Source: Clostridium sp. (GTDB lineage Bacteria; Bacillota; Clostridia; Lachnospirales; Lachnospiraceae). From it: a stretch of 64,000 nt of DNA. Both the position numbers and the translations under genes were made by a program. Below the pieces are notes generated by a model. That model was not told the DNA's origin, made no database searches, and was given only the letters and a program-made list of their open reading frames with translations. This document shows positions 8,419-18,002 of this stretch, piece by piece; the first letter of the stretch is position 1; each line of letters opens with the position of its first letter. The DNA lies in contig JAISOV010000057.1 of the NCBI GenBank assembly GCA_031275405.1, positions 40,396-104,395 on the forward strand, in the 5' to 3' direction.

Positions 8419-10122
8419 TTACTGATTTCCCTCTCCGACTTGCCTGACTTTATATTCCTCGTAAGGATACATACTTTCGCAGATCAACTGAATCCATCCC
8501 TTATGATAATAGATCGTATAATAAATACCGTCCATCTGATACACCGCGTTGATGTCACTTCCATTAGAAAAGTCTTCCTCCTCCAAGGGTTTCCCTAACA
8601 CGCCTTCTGCCGCTTCCCTTTCCATCCCTATTGCAAGCCTTCCGTCCCTGGAGCCATAGGCAGTCATCTGAAAGGCGGCCAGCTCATGATATTCGTTAAA
8701 CAGAAAGAGAAAGGATCCGTCCTTTGAAGCGTAGTAATACAAAAGTCTATGATCCTCCAGGACATCTGTCAGACTGTATTCCATCCCTATCCCATCCAGG
8801 TAGTCCTCTAATTCATCGAAGGACCAGCCATACTCGCACCCGGCCAGCCTAAGATGCAAATCTCTGTTCTTTTCCATAATATCGATTGGCTGGAAGCGCT
8901 CTGAATAGGAAACTTCCACCGGAACATACCTTTCTCCTTCCAAGGTCTCCATAGGCCGAATAATATCCCCATAATAATCATATCCCCGCTTCCGGCTGCC
9001 TTCCCCTGTTACTTCAAACCCACAGGCGGCCAGGCTTCCGTCCTGCTTTTCTACAAAAGTAACATAGGGATACACACAGGCATACGTATTTCCCAGGCCG
9101 GCAGGTATGCCGCTAGCAGCGGCATTAAATTCCATGGAATCAAACCAGACCATTTTGACTTGCTCCAGCGCTTTTACCGGCTCCCTTATGAAATCTTCTT
9201 CCCCGCTGTCTGTTCCGCATGAGCCAAAGGTATTGTTTCCCCATGTCCACAAAGAGCCGTCTTCCTTGATTGCCCCCGCGCTAAAAGCGCCGCTTGTAAC
9301 ATAGACTGCGCCATCCATCATTTTCACAGGCTGTGCATGGCTCATTTTCTCGTCGGCTTTGCCGCTTTTGGAGGAAGTCGTTTTGAATTCTCCCCACCAC
9401 CACACGCTTCCGTCTTTCTGTAAAGCGGTAATGCTTCTATACCCGCATCTGGCATAGGAAACATCTTCCATCAAAAGCACCGGCTCTGTGGAAACCGTTT
9501 TACCGGGATTGGAGGAATAGTCAAACTCTCCGGGAACCTCCATTCCCATCAACCCGTTCAGGTTCGCGCCCATCCCATAAAGTTCCCCGTCCGCCGTAAG
9601 GTAGATTGCAAAGTATTCCCCGCTGGCATCTACATGGACGACATGTTCCGCAATCTTCCGGGGGACAGCTTCCAGACTGTCATCATATCCGCTCTGTTCC
9701 GTATACTGTTCCCCGATTCCCAATTGTCCGTACGCGTTATCCCCATATCCCCATAAAACGTTGTTTTCATCAATATAGTAATAATTCCGCGCCTTGATCC
9801 TGTTATGGAGATAGTAATCCGTGAGATCAAACGGCTCTCCTATGTGAAGGTCTTCCATGTCTTCTACCAGATAGATTGGCGCCGCAGCGCTGCCTTGCTT
9901 CTGTTGATCATCCTCTGCCAGTACCGTTTCCGCTTCCTCCCCTGTTCTTTCCGGCAAGCCATGGTCAGGCGAATCATAAACGGAAATACGCATAAGATAA
10001 ATAAATATCGCAATGGCAGCTAAAGTAAGGAGCGTACCTGGCAAAGCAATCAGATTTTTCCTGGATCCTATTGAGATATTTTTCAATGAGTCCGTTTTCT
10101 TTCCCTTCATCTTGATCACCAT
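8419..10122 (-). CDS. Membrane-anchored RCC1-repeat protein
   Basis: About 567 residues. A short basic N-terminus is followed by one membrane segment (ALPGTLLTLAAIAIFIYLM), then RCC1-like beta-propeller repeats recognisable as NVLWGYGDNAYGQLG, ELYGMGANLNGLMG, SVWWWGEF and SLWTWGNNTFGSCG. The last 170 residues are not repeat-like. Bacterial RCC1 proteins are usually surface or secreted binding proteins; the partner here is unknown. I took ATG 10122 (MVIKMKGK) with GAAAGAAG upstream; ATG 10110 and a 20-residue-longer form are possible. A decayed fragment of a related gene lies directly upstream. Confidence 0.75.
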   Translation of the reverse strand: MVIKMKGKKTDSLKNISIGSRKNLIALPGTLLTLAAIAIFIYLMRISVYDSPDHGLPERTGEEAETVLAEDDQQKQGSAAAPIYLVEDMEDLHIGEPFDLTDYYLHNRIKARNYYYIDENNVLWGYGDNAYGQLGIGEQYTEQSGYDDSLEAVPRKIAEHVVHVDASGEYFAIYLTADGELYGMGANLNGLMGMEVPGEFDYSSNPGKTVSTEPVLLMEDVSYARCGYRSITALQKDGSVWWWGEFKTTSSKSGKADEKMSHAQPVKMMDGAVYVTSGAFSAGAIKEDGSLWTWGNNTFGSCGTDSGEEDFIREPVKALEQVKMVWFDSMEFNAAASGIPAGLGNTYACVYPYVTFVEKQDGSLAACGFEVTGEGSRKRGYDYYGDIIRPMETLEGERYVPVEVSYSERFQPIDIMEKNRDLHLRLAGCEYGWSFDELEDYLDGIGMEYSLTDVLEDHRLLYYYASKDGSFLFLFNEYHELAAFQMTAYGSRDGRLAIGMEREAAEGVLGKPLEEEDFSNGSDINAVYQMDGIYYTIYYHKGWIQLICESMYPYEEYKVRQVGEGNQ

Positions 10123-10129
10123 GCTTCTT

Positions 10130-10419
10130 TCAAGGTCTGGAGACTTTGTGCGTAACACAAACCTCCGGCTGAAAAAATGCAATTTTTTCAGCCTTTCCCG
10201 CCTCCCTATGTACCGGCTTCTTGTCTGCCGTCAGTCCAAGTACGTCTTGCTGGGAATCGGTAGCCTGGATCATATTTTCTACGATCTTCACCATTTCTTC
10301 ATGGCAGCCATAGTCCTGCATACCCTAAATTGGCCATATGGATCCGTGCCGTATCCCCATAAGATATTTTGGCCATCTATATTTCGGAAGGGTTCCCGGT
10401 ATTGGTTGCGCTCTGGCGG
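10130..10419 (-). pseudogene. Decayed RCC1-repeat gene fragment
   Basis: On the minus strand, reading down from 10419, one frame gives FRNIDGQNILWGYG then TDPYGQF, a clear RCC1 repeat. It shifts frame near 10323 and continues as VKIVENMIQATDSQQ with LTADKK, matching the pattern of the intact neighbour (RKIAEHVVHVDASGE, LTADGE). There is no start codon, and a TGA precedes the fragment. This is the tail of a second RCC1 gene, perhaps a former tandem duplicate. Confidence 0.65.
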
Positions 10420-10443
10420 TCAGCATAGGCGCTCCGGAAAGTT

Positions 10444-12060
10444 TCAGCAAGAGCTGCCGTTCTTTTCCCGCAGCGCGGCCTGGATGAATCCCTCAAAGAG
10501 CGGATGGGGTCTGTTCGGACGCGATTTCAGTTCCGGATGTCCCTGCGTGGCAAGGAAGAACGGATGTTCCGTGATCTCGCACATTTCCACGATCCGGTTA
10601 TCCGGGGAGGTGCCGGACAGGCGCAGCCCGTGTCCGGACAGCGCGGCGCGGTAGTCGTTGTTCACCTCGTAGCGGTGGCGGTGCCTTTCATAAATGGCTT
10701 CTTCGCCGTACAGCTCATATGCTCTGGAATGTTTATCCAGAACACAAGGATAAGCGCCAAGCCTCAGGGTTCCGCCGATGTCCTCCACGCCGTTCTGATC
10801 GGGCATCAGGGCGATGACCGGATGGGTCGTGCCGGAATTAAGTTCGATGCTGTTCGCGTCCGTATAGCCTAGCACGTTCCGGGCATACTCCACAATGCTA
10901 AGCTGCATTCCAAGGCATAGCCCCAGGAACGGCTTGCGGCGCGTCCGGGCGTATGTGATGGCCCTGATCTTGCCCTCGATACCGCGAGGGCCGAAGCCGC
11001 CGGGAACCAGAATCCCGTGTACGTCGCCGAGCAGTTCCTCCGCGTTTTCCTCGGTGAGGTTTTCGGACAGGATCCATTTGATGGATACTGTGGCGTGGTT
11101 GGTAATGCCGCCGTGTTTCAAGGCTTCCACCACGCTGATATAAGCGTCGTGGAGGGAAACATATTTGCCCACCAAGGCGATTCGCACCTCATCCGTAGGA
11201 TGTTTCAGATCCTCCACCAGTGTGCGCCAGTCGGTCAGATCCGGTTCCGGACATTCCAGACGCAGGCATTCGCAGGCGACCTGCGCAAGCTGCTCCTTTT
11301 CCATGGCTAGGGGCGCCTCGTACAGATGTTCCACGTCCAGGTTCTGGAGGACGTTCCGGCTCGGAACATTGCAGAACAGAGCGATCTTGTCTTTCAGAGC
11401 CTGTCCCAGCGGATGTTCGCTCCGGCATACGATGATGTCGGGCCGAATGCCCATCCCTTGCAGATCCTTTACGCTCGACTGCGTGGGTTTGGTTTTCAGC
11501 TCCCGGGAAGCGTTCAGGTAAGGGATCAGGGTTACATGTATCAGGATCGCGTTCGAATGTCCCACTTCATGCTGAAACTGGCGGATGGATTCCAGAAAAG
11601 GCTGGCTTTCGATGTCGCCCACCGTACCGCCGACCTCGATGATGGCAATGCGGGTATCCTCATCCGTAAAATTGCGGTAAAACCGGCTTTTGATCTCGTT
11701 GGTGATATGCGGGATGACCTGTACGGTCCCGCCGCCGTAATCCCCCCGGCGTTCTTTCTGCAGCACCGACCAGTACACCTTTCCGGTGGTTACGTTGGAA
11801 TATTTGTCCAGGCTTTCATCAATGAAACGCTCGTAATGCCCGAGATCCAGATCCGTTTCGGCGCCGTCGTCCGTCACGAAGACTTCTCCGTGCTGTATGG
11901 GGTTCATGGTGCCGGGATCCATGTTGATGTACGGATCGAATTTCTGCATGGTGACTTTGTAGCCTCTGGCTTTTAACAGCCGACCTAAAGACGCGGCCGT
12001 GATTCCTTTGCCTAGCCCGGAAACCACGCCGCCGGTAACAAATACGTATTTTACTGACAT
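10444..12060 (-). CDS. pyrG: CTP synthase
   Basis: A 538-residue CTP synthase, which makes CTP from UTP, ATP and glutamine. The N-terminal synthetase domain starts [20 protein letters not shown], with the P-loop-like [10 protein letters not shown]; the C-terminal class I glutamine amidotransferase shows GLCLGMQLS with the catalytic Cys and a late HPE. The start at 12060 is fixed by GGAAGGAGT eight bases upstream and by the usual family length; the open frame extending about 94 codons further is leader sequence. It is monocistronic here and divergent from ftsH, with a leader of about 270 nt. Confidence 0.97.
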   Translation of the reverse strand: MSVKYVFVTGGVVSGLGKGITAASLGRLLKARGYKVTMQKFDPYINMDPGTMNPIQHGEVFVTDDGAETDLDLGHYERFIDESLDKYSNVTTGKVYWSVLQKERRGDYGGGTVQVIPHITNEIKSRFYRNFTDEDTRIAIIEVGGTVGDIESQPFLESIRQFQHEVGHSNAILIHVTLIPYLNASRELKTKPTQSSVKDLQGMGIRPDIIVCRSEHPLGQALKDKIALFCNVPSRNVLQNLDVEHLYEAPLAMEKEQLAQVACECLRLECPEPDLTDWRTLVEDLKHPTDEVRIALVGKYVSLHDAYISVVEALKHGGITNHATVSIKWILSENLTEENAEELLGDVHGILVPGGFGPRGIEGKIRAITYARTRRKPFLGLCLGMQLSIVEYARNVLGYTDANSIELNSGTTHPVIALMPDQNGVEDIGGTLRLGAYPCVLDKHSRAYELYGEEAIYERHRHRYEVNNDYRAALSGHGLRLSGTSPDNRIVEMCEITEHPFFLATQGHPELKSRPNRPHPLFEGFIQAALREKNGSSC

Positions 12061-12113
12061 AACACAGACTCCTTCCAAATCCGGACATGGAACCATGAAT
12101 CCGCTTTGCGAAC

Positions 12114-12211
12114 CCATGATTCGCGGACAGGCGCCAAGGGCGGCGCTTCTGACCAGTTCGCGGGCAAGGGACAGCGGCTCCCATGCTTCGCGGACAGGCG
12201 CCAAAGGGCGG
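12114..12211. repeat. Direct repeat in the pyrG leader
   Basis: Two copies of about 30 bp, at 12114-12143 and 12181-12211, share TTCGCGGACAGGCGCCAA followed by (A)GGGCGG. They lie in the transcribed leader of pyrG between its probable promoter and its ribosome site. A GGCTGC/GCAGCC hairpin lies further upstream at about 12298. Confidence 0.6.
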
Positions 12212-12333
12212 CCGCGCCGCCTACTTGGCTTCTCGTAGCCAGATTCCATCGCGCTGTGTGAGCTGCCGCAAGCAATCAGAAGCTTCCCGAACCCGTCATG
12301 GCTGCTTCGCAGCCGCTTAGCGTACTGACATGT

Positions 12334-12339
12334 ATTATA
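12334..12339 (-). promoter_or_regulatory. Probable pyrG -10 (extended TGTATAAT)
   Basis: On the minus strand TGTATAAT stands about 275 bp upstream of the pyrG start. No good -35 was seen; the extended TG may compensate. Confidence 0.4.
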
Positions 12340-12426
12340 CAATGGATGAGCGGGAAAAATCTACTGGAAATCAAAATTATTTAAGAAATCTTTTAGAGTT
12401 AAGTTGTACTTTTCACATTTCTGCTA

Positions 12427-12455
12427 TTGATTTATCGGCATGGAATCTCTATAAT
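12427..12455 (+). promoter_or_regulatory. Probable ftsH promoter
   Basis: TTGATT at 12427-12432 and TATAAT at 12450-12455 with 17-bp spacing, about 60 bp upstream of the ftsH start. Confidence 0.65.
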
Positions 12456-12513
12456 AAGAGAAACCTTTCGTCCGGATACCGGGCGATGCTGGATTCGGAG
12501 AAACGGAGTGGGT

Positions 12514-14709
12514 ATGGATAATCAGATGAATCAGTTCGAGAAGGGAAACGGGTATCCTAACGGCGGACGCGGGCCGGGCGGCGGGCCGGGCGGAAACAAC
12601 AGCGGAGGCGGCGGAAGGCCGCCGAAGAAACCCACTGTCATGATGATTCTCCTGGCCGGGATCAGCACGGTGCTGATCGTATTCATGTTCTGGAACCTTT
12701 TGGGAACGGACAGCAATACCATCGAAGTCGCCTACACGGATTTTATCCAGCTGCTGGAAGACGGAAAAGTGGAAACGGCGGATCTCCAGACCAGCGGGGT
12801 CGTCTTATTTACGATGAAAGAGGACAGCACGGAAGAGGTCGGAATAACGAATGCATATGCACTCTATTTTGGCAATCCCACGGTCAGTTATTCCACCTTG
12901 CTGATGGAGGATACGACGACTTATACCCAGCGGCTCCGGGAGGCCGGAGTGGAGGGGAAACTGGTCGCTTCCAATAGTTCGGCGAAGATACTGGAATTTT
13001 TTGGATATGTCATCTTGCCGGTGATCCTGATGTGGATCCTGGTGAGTATCCTGTTTCGCAGGATGTCGGGCGGCGGCGGGCCTATGGGCGTGGGGAAGAG
13101 CAACGCCAAGGTATATGTGCAGAAAGAGACGGGCGTCACGTTCAAGGATGTGGCGGGAGAGGACGAAGCCAAGGAGTCTTTGGTGGAAGTGGTGGATTTC
13201 CTGCATAATCCGGGGAGATATTCCAAGATCGGTGCAAGGCTGCCTAAGGGGGCGCTGTTGGTGGGGCCTCCCGGCACAGGCAAGACGCTGCTGGCGAAAG
13301 CCGTGGCGGGAGAGGCGCACGTGCCTTTTTTCTCCCTGACCGGTTCTGATTTCATAGAGCTGTATGTGGGCGTGGGCGCGAGCCGTGTCCGGGATCTGTT
13401 CAAGGAAGCCACCAAGAATGCGCCGTGTATCGTTTTTATTGATGAGATTGACGCCATCGGGCGCAGCCGTGATTCCAAATACGGCGGCGGCAACGAGGAA
13501 CGGGAACAGACGCTGAATCAGCTGCTGTCCGAAATGGACGGATTCGACAGCTCTAAGGGGATTCTGATCCTGGGCGCGACCAACCGCCCGGAGATTCTGG
13601 ATAAGGCGCTGCTGCGTCCCGGACGGTTCGACCGGAGGATCATCGTGGATAAGCCGGATCTGAAAGGACGCGTGGAGATCCTGCGGGTACATTCCAAAGA
13701 TGTGAAAATGGACGAATCGGTGGATCTGGACGCCATTGCCCTGGCGACCAGCGGGGCGGTGGGGAGCGATCTCGCCAACATGATCAACGAAGCGGCGATC
13801 AACGCCGTGAAAGAAAACCGGGAATATGTCAATCAGCAGGATCTGTTTGCGGCGGTGGAGCAGGTGCTGGTGGGGAAAGAAAAGAAAGACCGTATCATGA
13901 GTAAGGAAGAACGGAGGATCGTGTCCTATCATGAAGTCGGTCATGCGCTGGTGAGCGCGCTGCAGAAAAATTCCGAGCCGGTGCAGAAGATCACCATCGT
14001 CCCCCGTACCATGGGAGCCTTGGGGTACGTCATGCACGTGCCGGAGGAGGAAAAATATCTGAACACCGAAGCCGAGCTGCGGGATATGCTGATTTCTCTG
14101 GTGGCGGGCCGGGCGGCGGAAGAAATCGTCTTTGATACGGTCACGACCGGAGCAGCCAATGACATTGAGAAAGCGACCGGGATCGCCAGGGCGATGGTCA
14201 CGCAGTACGGCATGAGCAAACGCTTTGGCTTGGCGAGCCTTGCTACGGTGGAAAGCAAATATCTGGAGGGCAGGGCGGCGCTGAACTGTAGCGAGGCGAC
14301 GGCGGCAGAGGTGGACGCGGAAGTCGTGGAGATCCTGAAAGAAAGCTATGAGAAAGCCTTGGCGTTCCTGAAAGACAACCGGGAGCTCATGGATAAGCTT
14401 GCCGCTTTCCTGATTGAAAAGGAAACCATCACCGGAAAAGAATTTATGGACATCTTCCGAAAGGAGAAAGGACTGCCGGAACCCGAGAAAAAATCCGACG
14501 AGAAAGGCGGGAGGCCTCAAGAGCCGACAGAGGCGGCGGGGCAGTCCGGAGAACAGGCTGGGATAGAGCGGAAAGAAGAAGCGGCGCGGAGAACGGAGCC
14601 GAACCGTGCGGAAGCGGAAGAACCTCAGGAAACGGAATCCCAAAGGAACGCGGAAGAAGATCAGCCGCAGCCTCCGGTAGGGCGCTTTTCAAATGGCAGT
14701 ATCTGGTAA
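12514..14709 (+). CDS. ftsH: ATP-dependent zinc metalloprotease FtsH
   Basis: 731 residues; a membrane-bound AAA+ protease that degrades misfolded and regulatory membrane proteins. A Gly/Pro-rich N-terminus precedes the first membrane segment ([18 protein letters not shown]), an extracytoplasmic domain and a second segment ([15 protein letters not shown]). The AAA module has Walker A GPPGTGKT at about 250 and Walker B FIDEID; the zinc site HEVGH is at about 473-477. The last 80 residues are a Glu/Pro-rich low-complexity tail beyond the usual family end. ATG 12514 was chosen because the protein then starts with the normal short cytoplasmic tail. Confidence 0.96.
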   Translation: MDNQMNQFEKGNGYPNGGRGPGGGPGGNNSGGGGRPPKKPTVMMILLAGISTVLIVFMFWNLLGTDSNTIEVAYTDFIQLLEDGKVETADLQTSGVVLFTMKEDSTEEVGITNAYALYFGNPTVSYSTLLMEDTTTYTQRLREAGVEGKLVASNSSAKILEFFGYVILPVILMWILVSILFRRMSGGGGPMGVGKSNAKVYVQKETGVTFKDVAGEDEAKESLVEVVDFLHNPGRYSKIGARLPKGALLVGPPGTGKTLLAKAVAGEAHVPFFSLTGSDFIELYVGVGASRVRDLFKEATKNAPCIVFIDEIDAIGRSRDSKYGGGNEEREQTLNQLLSEMDGFDSSKGILILGATNRPEILDKALLRPGRFDRRIIVDKPDLKGRVEILRVHSKDVKMDESVDLDAIALATSGAVGSDLANMINEAAINAVKENREYVNQQDLFAAVEQVLVGKEKKDRIMSKEERRIVSYHEVGHALVSALQKNSEPVQKITIVPRTMGALGYVMHVPEEEKYLNTEAELRDMLISLVAGRAAEEIVFDTVTTGAANDIEKATGIARAMVTQYGMSKRFGLASLATVESKYLEGRAALNCSEATAAEVDAEVVEILKESYEKALAFLKDNRELMDKLAAFLIEKETITGKEFMDIFRKEKGLPEPEKKSDEKGGRPQEPTEAAGQSGEQAGIERKEEAARRTEPNRAEAEEPQETESQRNAEEDQPQPPVGRFSNGSIW

Positions 14710-14762
14710 GCGCATTCCAAGAACTGTTTGCGGAATGGAGGACTGGAATGTATAGGTTCTGC

Positions 14763-14797
14763 AAAATCCGTCTTTGCCTGTAGGCAGGACGGATTTT
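14763..14797 (+). terminator. ftsH terminator hairpin
   Basis: AAAATCCGTC and GACGGATTTT form a perfect 10-bp stem 54 bp after the ftsH stop. The inner bases TTGCC/GGCA extend it, and the right arm ends in TTTT. Confidence 0.65.
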
Positions 14798-14984
14798 ATG
14801 CGCAGAAAATCTTCGGATGGATTTCCAGTGATCCCGCCATTCTCTGTGCTGCCGGTATCCCCGGTGGACTTGCTATGCTTGGTACTGCTCCGGCAGATTT
14901 CGCGCAGTTCTATGCCCATGTTTTTCGCGTTGCTCAAAAACTTGCTTACGTATCTGGGCGGAAAGATAAAAATGAAATTTATGC

Positions 14985-15013
14985 TTGACATACTTACAAA
15001 GCTGGCATATAAT
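14985..15013 (+). promoter_or_regulatory. livK operon promoter (consensus sigma-A)
   Basis: TTGACA at 14985-14990, 17-bp spacer, TATAAT at 15008-15013: perfect consensus. Transcription should start near 15020, three bases before a perfect inverted repeat. The 180 bp before it, after the ftsH terminator, hold no gene I recognise. Confidence 0.85.
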
Positions 15014-15022
15014 TACATACAA

Positions 15023-15067
15023 TATCAGCGCAGGGCAAAGACGTCCAGTCTTTGCCCTGCGCTGATA
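15023..15067 (+). promoter_or_regulatory. Perfect 19-bp hairpin at the 5' end of the livK transcript
   Basis: Arms 15023-15041 and 15049-15067 are perfect reverse complements (starting TATCAGCGCAGGG) around a 7-base loop. The hairpin starts where transcription should begin and ends 4 bases before the livK leader sequence TTAGGAG. No U-run follows, so it is not a normal terminator. It could be a protein operator or a 5' RNA-stabilising stem. Confidence 0.7.
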
Positions 15068-15097
15068 AATTTAGGAGATATTATGGAGGAAAAGGCT

Positions 15098-16309
15098 ATG
15101 AAACGCGTATTAACCGTTATCCCGGCACTGAGTCTAGCGCTTGCGCTGTTGGCGTCCTGCTCCGGAACAGGCGGAGACAGTACGGACATATCTGCTCCGG
15201 CAGGAACGGCGGCTTCCGGCGGCAAAGTCATCAAAATCGGCATCTTCGAGCCGGCTTCCGGCGACAACGGAGCCGCAGGCAAGCAGGAGACACTCGGCTA
15301 TGAGTATGCCCACTCGATTACCCCGACCGTCGAAATCAACGGAGAGACCTACAACGTAGAACTCGAAATCGTTGACAATGAGAGCAGCACCGATAAGGCG
15401 GCTACCGCCGCAAGTGCGCTCATTTCCAAGGGAGTCAGCGTCGTCCTCGGTTCATACGGATCGGCGGTGTGTATCGCCAGCAGCCAGGTGTTCGCTGACG
15501 CGAACATCGCCTGTATCGCACCTACGTCCACGAATCCGCAGGTTACGCTGGGCAACAGCCATTACTTCCGGCTGTGCTTCCTTGACCCGTTCCAAGGCAC
15601 GGTACTTGCGAACTTCGCGATGGAGCAGTTTCAGGCAAAGAACGCTTATGTGCTGGCGAAGCTCGGCGATGACTACAGCGTAGGACTCGCGACTTATTTC
15701 AGGGAGGCGTTCGAGGAACTTGGCGGCACATGCATTTACGAGACCTTCCCGGAGGGTACCAGCGACTACAACAGCTACATCGTAAATGCGAAAAACGCAG
15801 GGGCGGACATCTTTTTCTCGCCGACCAGCACCGAGGCCGCCGCGCTTATCATCGAGCAGGCTGCGGCTCAAGGCTGGGATAAGCCCATCCTCGCGGGGGA
15901 TACGTGGGACAGCAACGTTATCACGACCGCCGCAACGGGCAAAGATATTACCCTCTACATCACTACTTTCTATCAAGAGGGAGGCAACCCGGAGTTTGAC
16001 GCAGGCTTCAAGTCTTGGCTGAACGCCAACCCCGATAAACTTGCCAGCAACAACGGCAACGACCAGATCAGCGCAATTTCCCCGATGGCGTTCGACGCGT
16101 ATTACACGGCGCTTGAGGCTATCAAAGCTGCCGGAAGCACTGATTCGGTCGCTATCAACGACGCCATCTGGAACGTCAGGTACGAAGGAGTAACCGGTCA
16201 CATCGAGTTCGATGAGATTGGCGATGCGAAGCGCAGTGATGCGGTCATCAAGAAAGCGAATACCGAGATGGGCAGCTGGGAGTATGTTACCACCCAGACG
16301 GTCAGGTAA
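15098..16309 (+). CDS. livK: Branched-chain amino-acid-type ABC transporter substrate-binding lipoprotein
   Basis: 403 residues. The lipoprotein signal (MKRVLTVIPALSLALALLASC, lipobox LASC) is followed by a low-complexity linker and a periplasmic-binding-protein type I fold (IKIGIFEPASGDNGAAGKQE, GSYGSAVCIASSQVF, ACIAPTSTNPQVT). It is the extracellular receptor for the LivHMGF-like transporter encoded downstream; the ligand is probably a branched-chain amino acid but could be another small amide or amino acid. The start is ATG 15098 with GGAGGA at 15085-15090; ATG 15083 is in frame but would lengthen the n-region of the signal. It is separated from livH by a repeat-rich 670-bp gap with a second promoter. 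Confidence 0.9.
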   Translation: MKRVLTVIPALSLALALLASCSGTGGDSTDISAPAGTAASGGKVIKIGIFEPASGDNGAAGKQETLGYEYAHSITPTVEINGETYNVELEIVDNESSTDKAATAASALISKGVSVVLGSYGSAVCIASSQVFADANIACIAPTSTNPQVTLGNSHYFRLCFLDPFQGTVLANFAMEQFQAKNAYVLAKLGDDYSVGLATYFREAFEELGGTCIYETFPEGTSDYNSYIVNAKNAGADIFFSPTSTEAAALIIEQAAAQGWDKPILAGDTWDSNVITTAATGKDITLYITTFYQEGGNPEFDAGFKSWLNANPDKLASNNGNDQISAISPMAFDAYYTALEAIKAAGSTDSVAINDAIWNVRYEGVTGHIEFDEIGDAKRSDAVIKKANTEMGSWEYVTTQTVR

Positions 16310-16406
16310 CTGCCGGAGAGAATCAATTTCCGGAAGGACGCCATGTGTGCCTGGGGGAAGCTGATCCTGTTCCGCAAGAGCTGCTGAATGAACTATATGC
16401 GCCACT

Positions 16407-16630
16407 TATCGGAAGCCGCTCCGCAGCTTCCGGTAAGTTATATTACAAGAAGCAAGACCGGCTTCTTGTAATCGAATACGGCGCATAGGGCAGCGCCTTT
16501 TATCGGAAGCCGCTCCGCAGCTTCCGATAAGTTATATTACAAGAAGCAAGACCGGCTTCTTGTAATCGAATACGGCGCATAGGGCAGCGCCTTTTACCGG
16601 AAGCCGCTCCGCAGCTTCCGGTAAGTTATA
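16407..16630. repeat. Tandem 94-bp palindromic repeats between livK and livH
   Basis: Two full units (16407-16500 and 16501-16594) plus 36 bases of a third, almost identical. Each unit carries three hairpins: CGGAAGC/GCTTCCG, ATTACAAGAAGC/GCTTCTTGTAAT (perfect) and GGCGC/GCGCC. The rest of the 16310-16982 gap holds a promoter but no gene. Confidence 0.9.
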
Positions 16631-16798
16631 CTATGTTCAGCAAGGACAGCTAAATGACAATTTGGCGCACACTGTTCTCGTAATTTTATACGAGATACCG
16701 CCCATACATGGCCTGCATGGACGCTTATTCCTTCGAGGGATCTTCCTGCTGGGCAGCAATGAGTATCTCTCTTGGTGTAATGCGACTCGTTTTCTAGG

Positions 16799-16827
16799 TT
16801 GACCTAACTGCTTTTTTGTGATATAAT
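16799..16827 (+). promoter_or_regulatory. Internal promoter for livHMGF
   Basis: TTGACC at 16799-16804 and TATAAT at 16822-16827 with a 17-bp spacer, giving a leader of about 150 nt before livH. It lets the membrane and ATPase genes be expressed apart from livK. Confidence 0.75.
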
Positions 16828-16982
16828 CATAAAAATGTGTGGATGTGTCGGCTAAGGTTCATGAGTGTCAAAATCTGCGAGTCCCTGTGGCGATTTTGCC
16901 CGTGTCGAGCGGCGAATCGGTTCACATTTTTGAACGGTCTTTGTTATACTTTAGGCATAGCTCTCTGTGGAGGTTTTGCGGT

Positions 16983-17861
16983 ATGAATTATTTGCCCTAT
17001 ATGCTGGCGGGAGTTTCTGTCGGGGGGCAGTATGCCCTGATTGCTATCGGCTACACAATGGTGTATGGAATTCTGCGCCTGATTAACTTCGCTCATGGTG
17101 ATATTTTTATGGCGGCCGGCCTGATTCTGATTTATTTAGCGAACCCGCTGACACTGTGGCTGGCTTTGCCGCTCGTGCTGATTGTGACCGCCGTAATCGG
17201 TTTTCTTGTCGAACGTATGGCGTACAAGCCACTGCGCGACGCTCCGCGAATGAGTGTTATGATTAGCGCGATTGGTATCAGCTATCTGATTCAGAACATT
17301 ACGCTGTACATAACCGGAGGACTTGCGAAGACATACCCTGCGATTCCGTGGGTCAGCGATACGATTACCCTCTTCGGCGCGACGACGAAAAGGGTGACAG
17401 TGATCACACCGGTACTGACGCTGGCGCTTATCGCCGGACTGATTCTGCTCGTTCGGAAGACCAAGATCGGCATGGCAATGCGCGCCGTGTCGCGGGACTT
17501 TGATACCAGCCGCCTGATGGGAGTTAAGATTAATACGGTTATCAGCGTCACGTTTATTATCGGCTCGTTTCTTGCGGCGGTTGGCTCTATGCTGTATTTT
17601 GCAAACTATACGGCCATCGTTCCTACGTCCGGCGCGATGCCCGGATTGAAAGCGTTCGTCGCGGCAGTGTTCGGGGGGATTGGCTCCATTCCGGGCGCGG
17701 TAATCGGCGCGTTCCTGATTGGCATATGCGAGAACATGATCAAAAGCGGAGGCTCGAGCTGGACGACATTCAGCGACGCGTTTACTTTTGTCCTGCTGAT
17801 TATCATCCTAGTCGTCAAACCCACGGGATTGTTCGGCGAAAAGCAAATCGACAAAGTCTGA
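16983..17861 (+). CDS. livH: Branched-chain amino-acid-type ABC permease LivH
   Basis: 292 residues, the normal LivH length. A multi-spanning membrane protein starting MNYLPYMLAGVSVGGQYALI, with the family motifs GYTMVYGILRLINFAHGD near the N-terminus and LKAFVAAVFGGIGSIPGA near the C-terminus. It forms the translocation channel with LivM. ATG 16983 has GGAGG at about the correct distance; the open frame extends further upstream but without family similarity. The gap to livM is 141 bp with no obvious terminator. Confidence 0.93.
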   Translation: MNYLPYMLAGVSVGGQYALIAIGYTMVYGILRLINFAHGDIFMAAGLILIYLANPLTLWLALPLVLIVTAVIGFLVERMAYKPLRDAPRMSVMISAIGISYLIQNITLYITGGLAKTYPAIPWVSDTITLFGATTKRVTVITPVLTLALIAGLILLVRKTKIGMAMRAVSRDFDTSRLMGVKINTVISVTFIIGSFLAAVGSMLYFANYTAIVPTSGAMPGLKAFVAAVFGGIGSIPGAVIGAFLIGICENMIKSGGSSWTTFSDAFTFVLLIIILVVKPTGLFGEKQIDKV

Positions 17862-18002
17862 GGTTTCCACTGGATAGCGGTGTCGGCTCAGACAAGCCGA
17901 GAGACAAAATCCGCGGTTCTTTGTTCCTATTGAGACGCCGGTCACGCCACGTTTCCGAACCGCTTTTGCGATATGCAAAGAAACATTACCGGGGGTAAAG
18001 AT

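Noticed and set aside
12061..12342. N-terminal extension of the pyrG reading frame
   Set aside because: CTP synthase starts [11 protein letters not shown]; the GGAAGGAGT site fixes the start at 12060 and the extension has no family similarity.
12805..14643. 612-codon antisense frame opposite ftsH
   Set aside because: It is a codon-bias shadow of ftsH, with no ribosome site or domain.
15452..16405. Long antisense frame opposite livK
   Set aside because: It is a shadow frame with no recognisable protein.
16407..16630. CRISPR array
   Set aside because: The period is 94 bp with the whole unit conserved, so there are no variable spacers. No cas genes are present.
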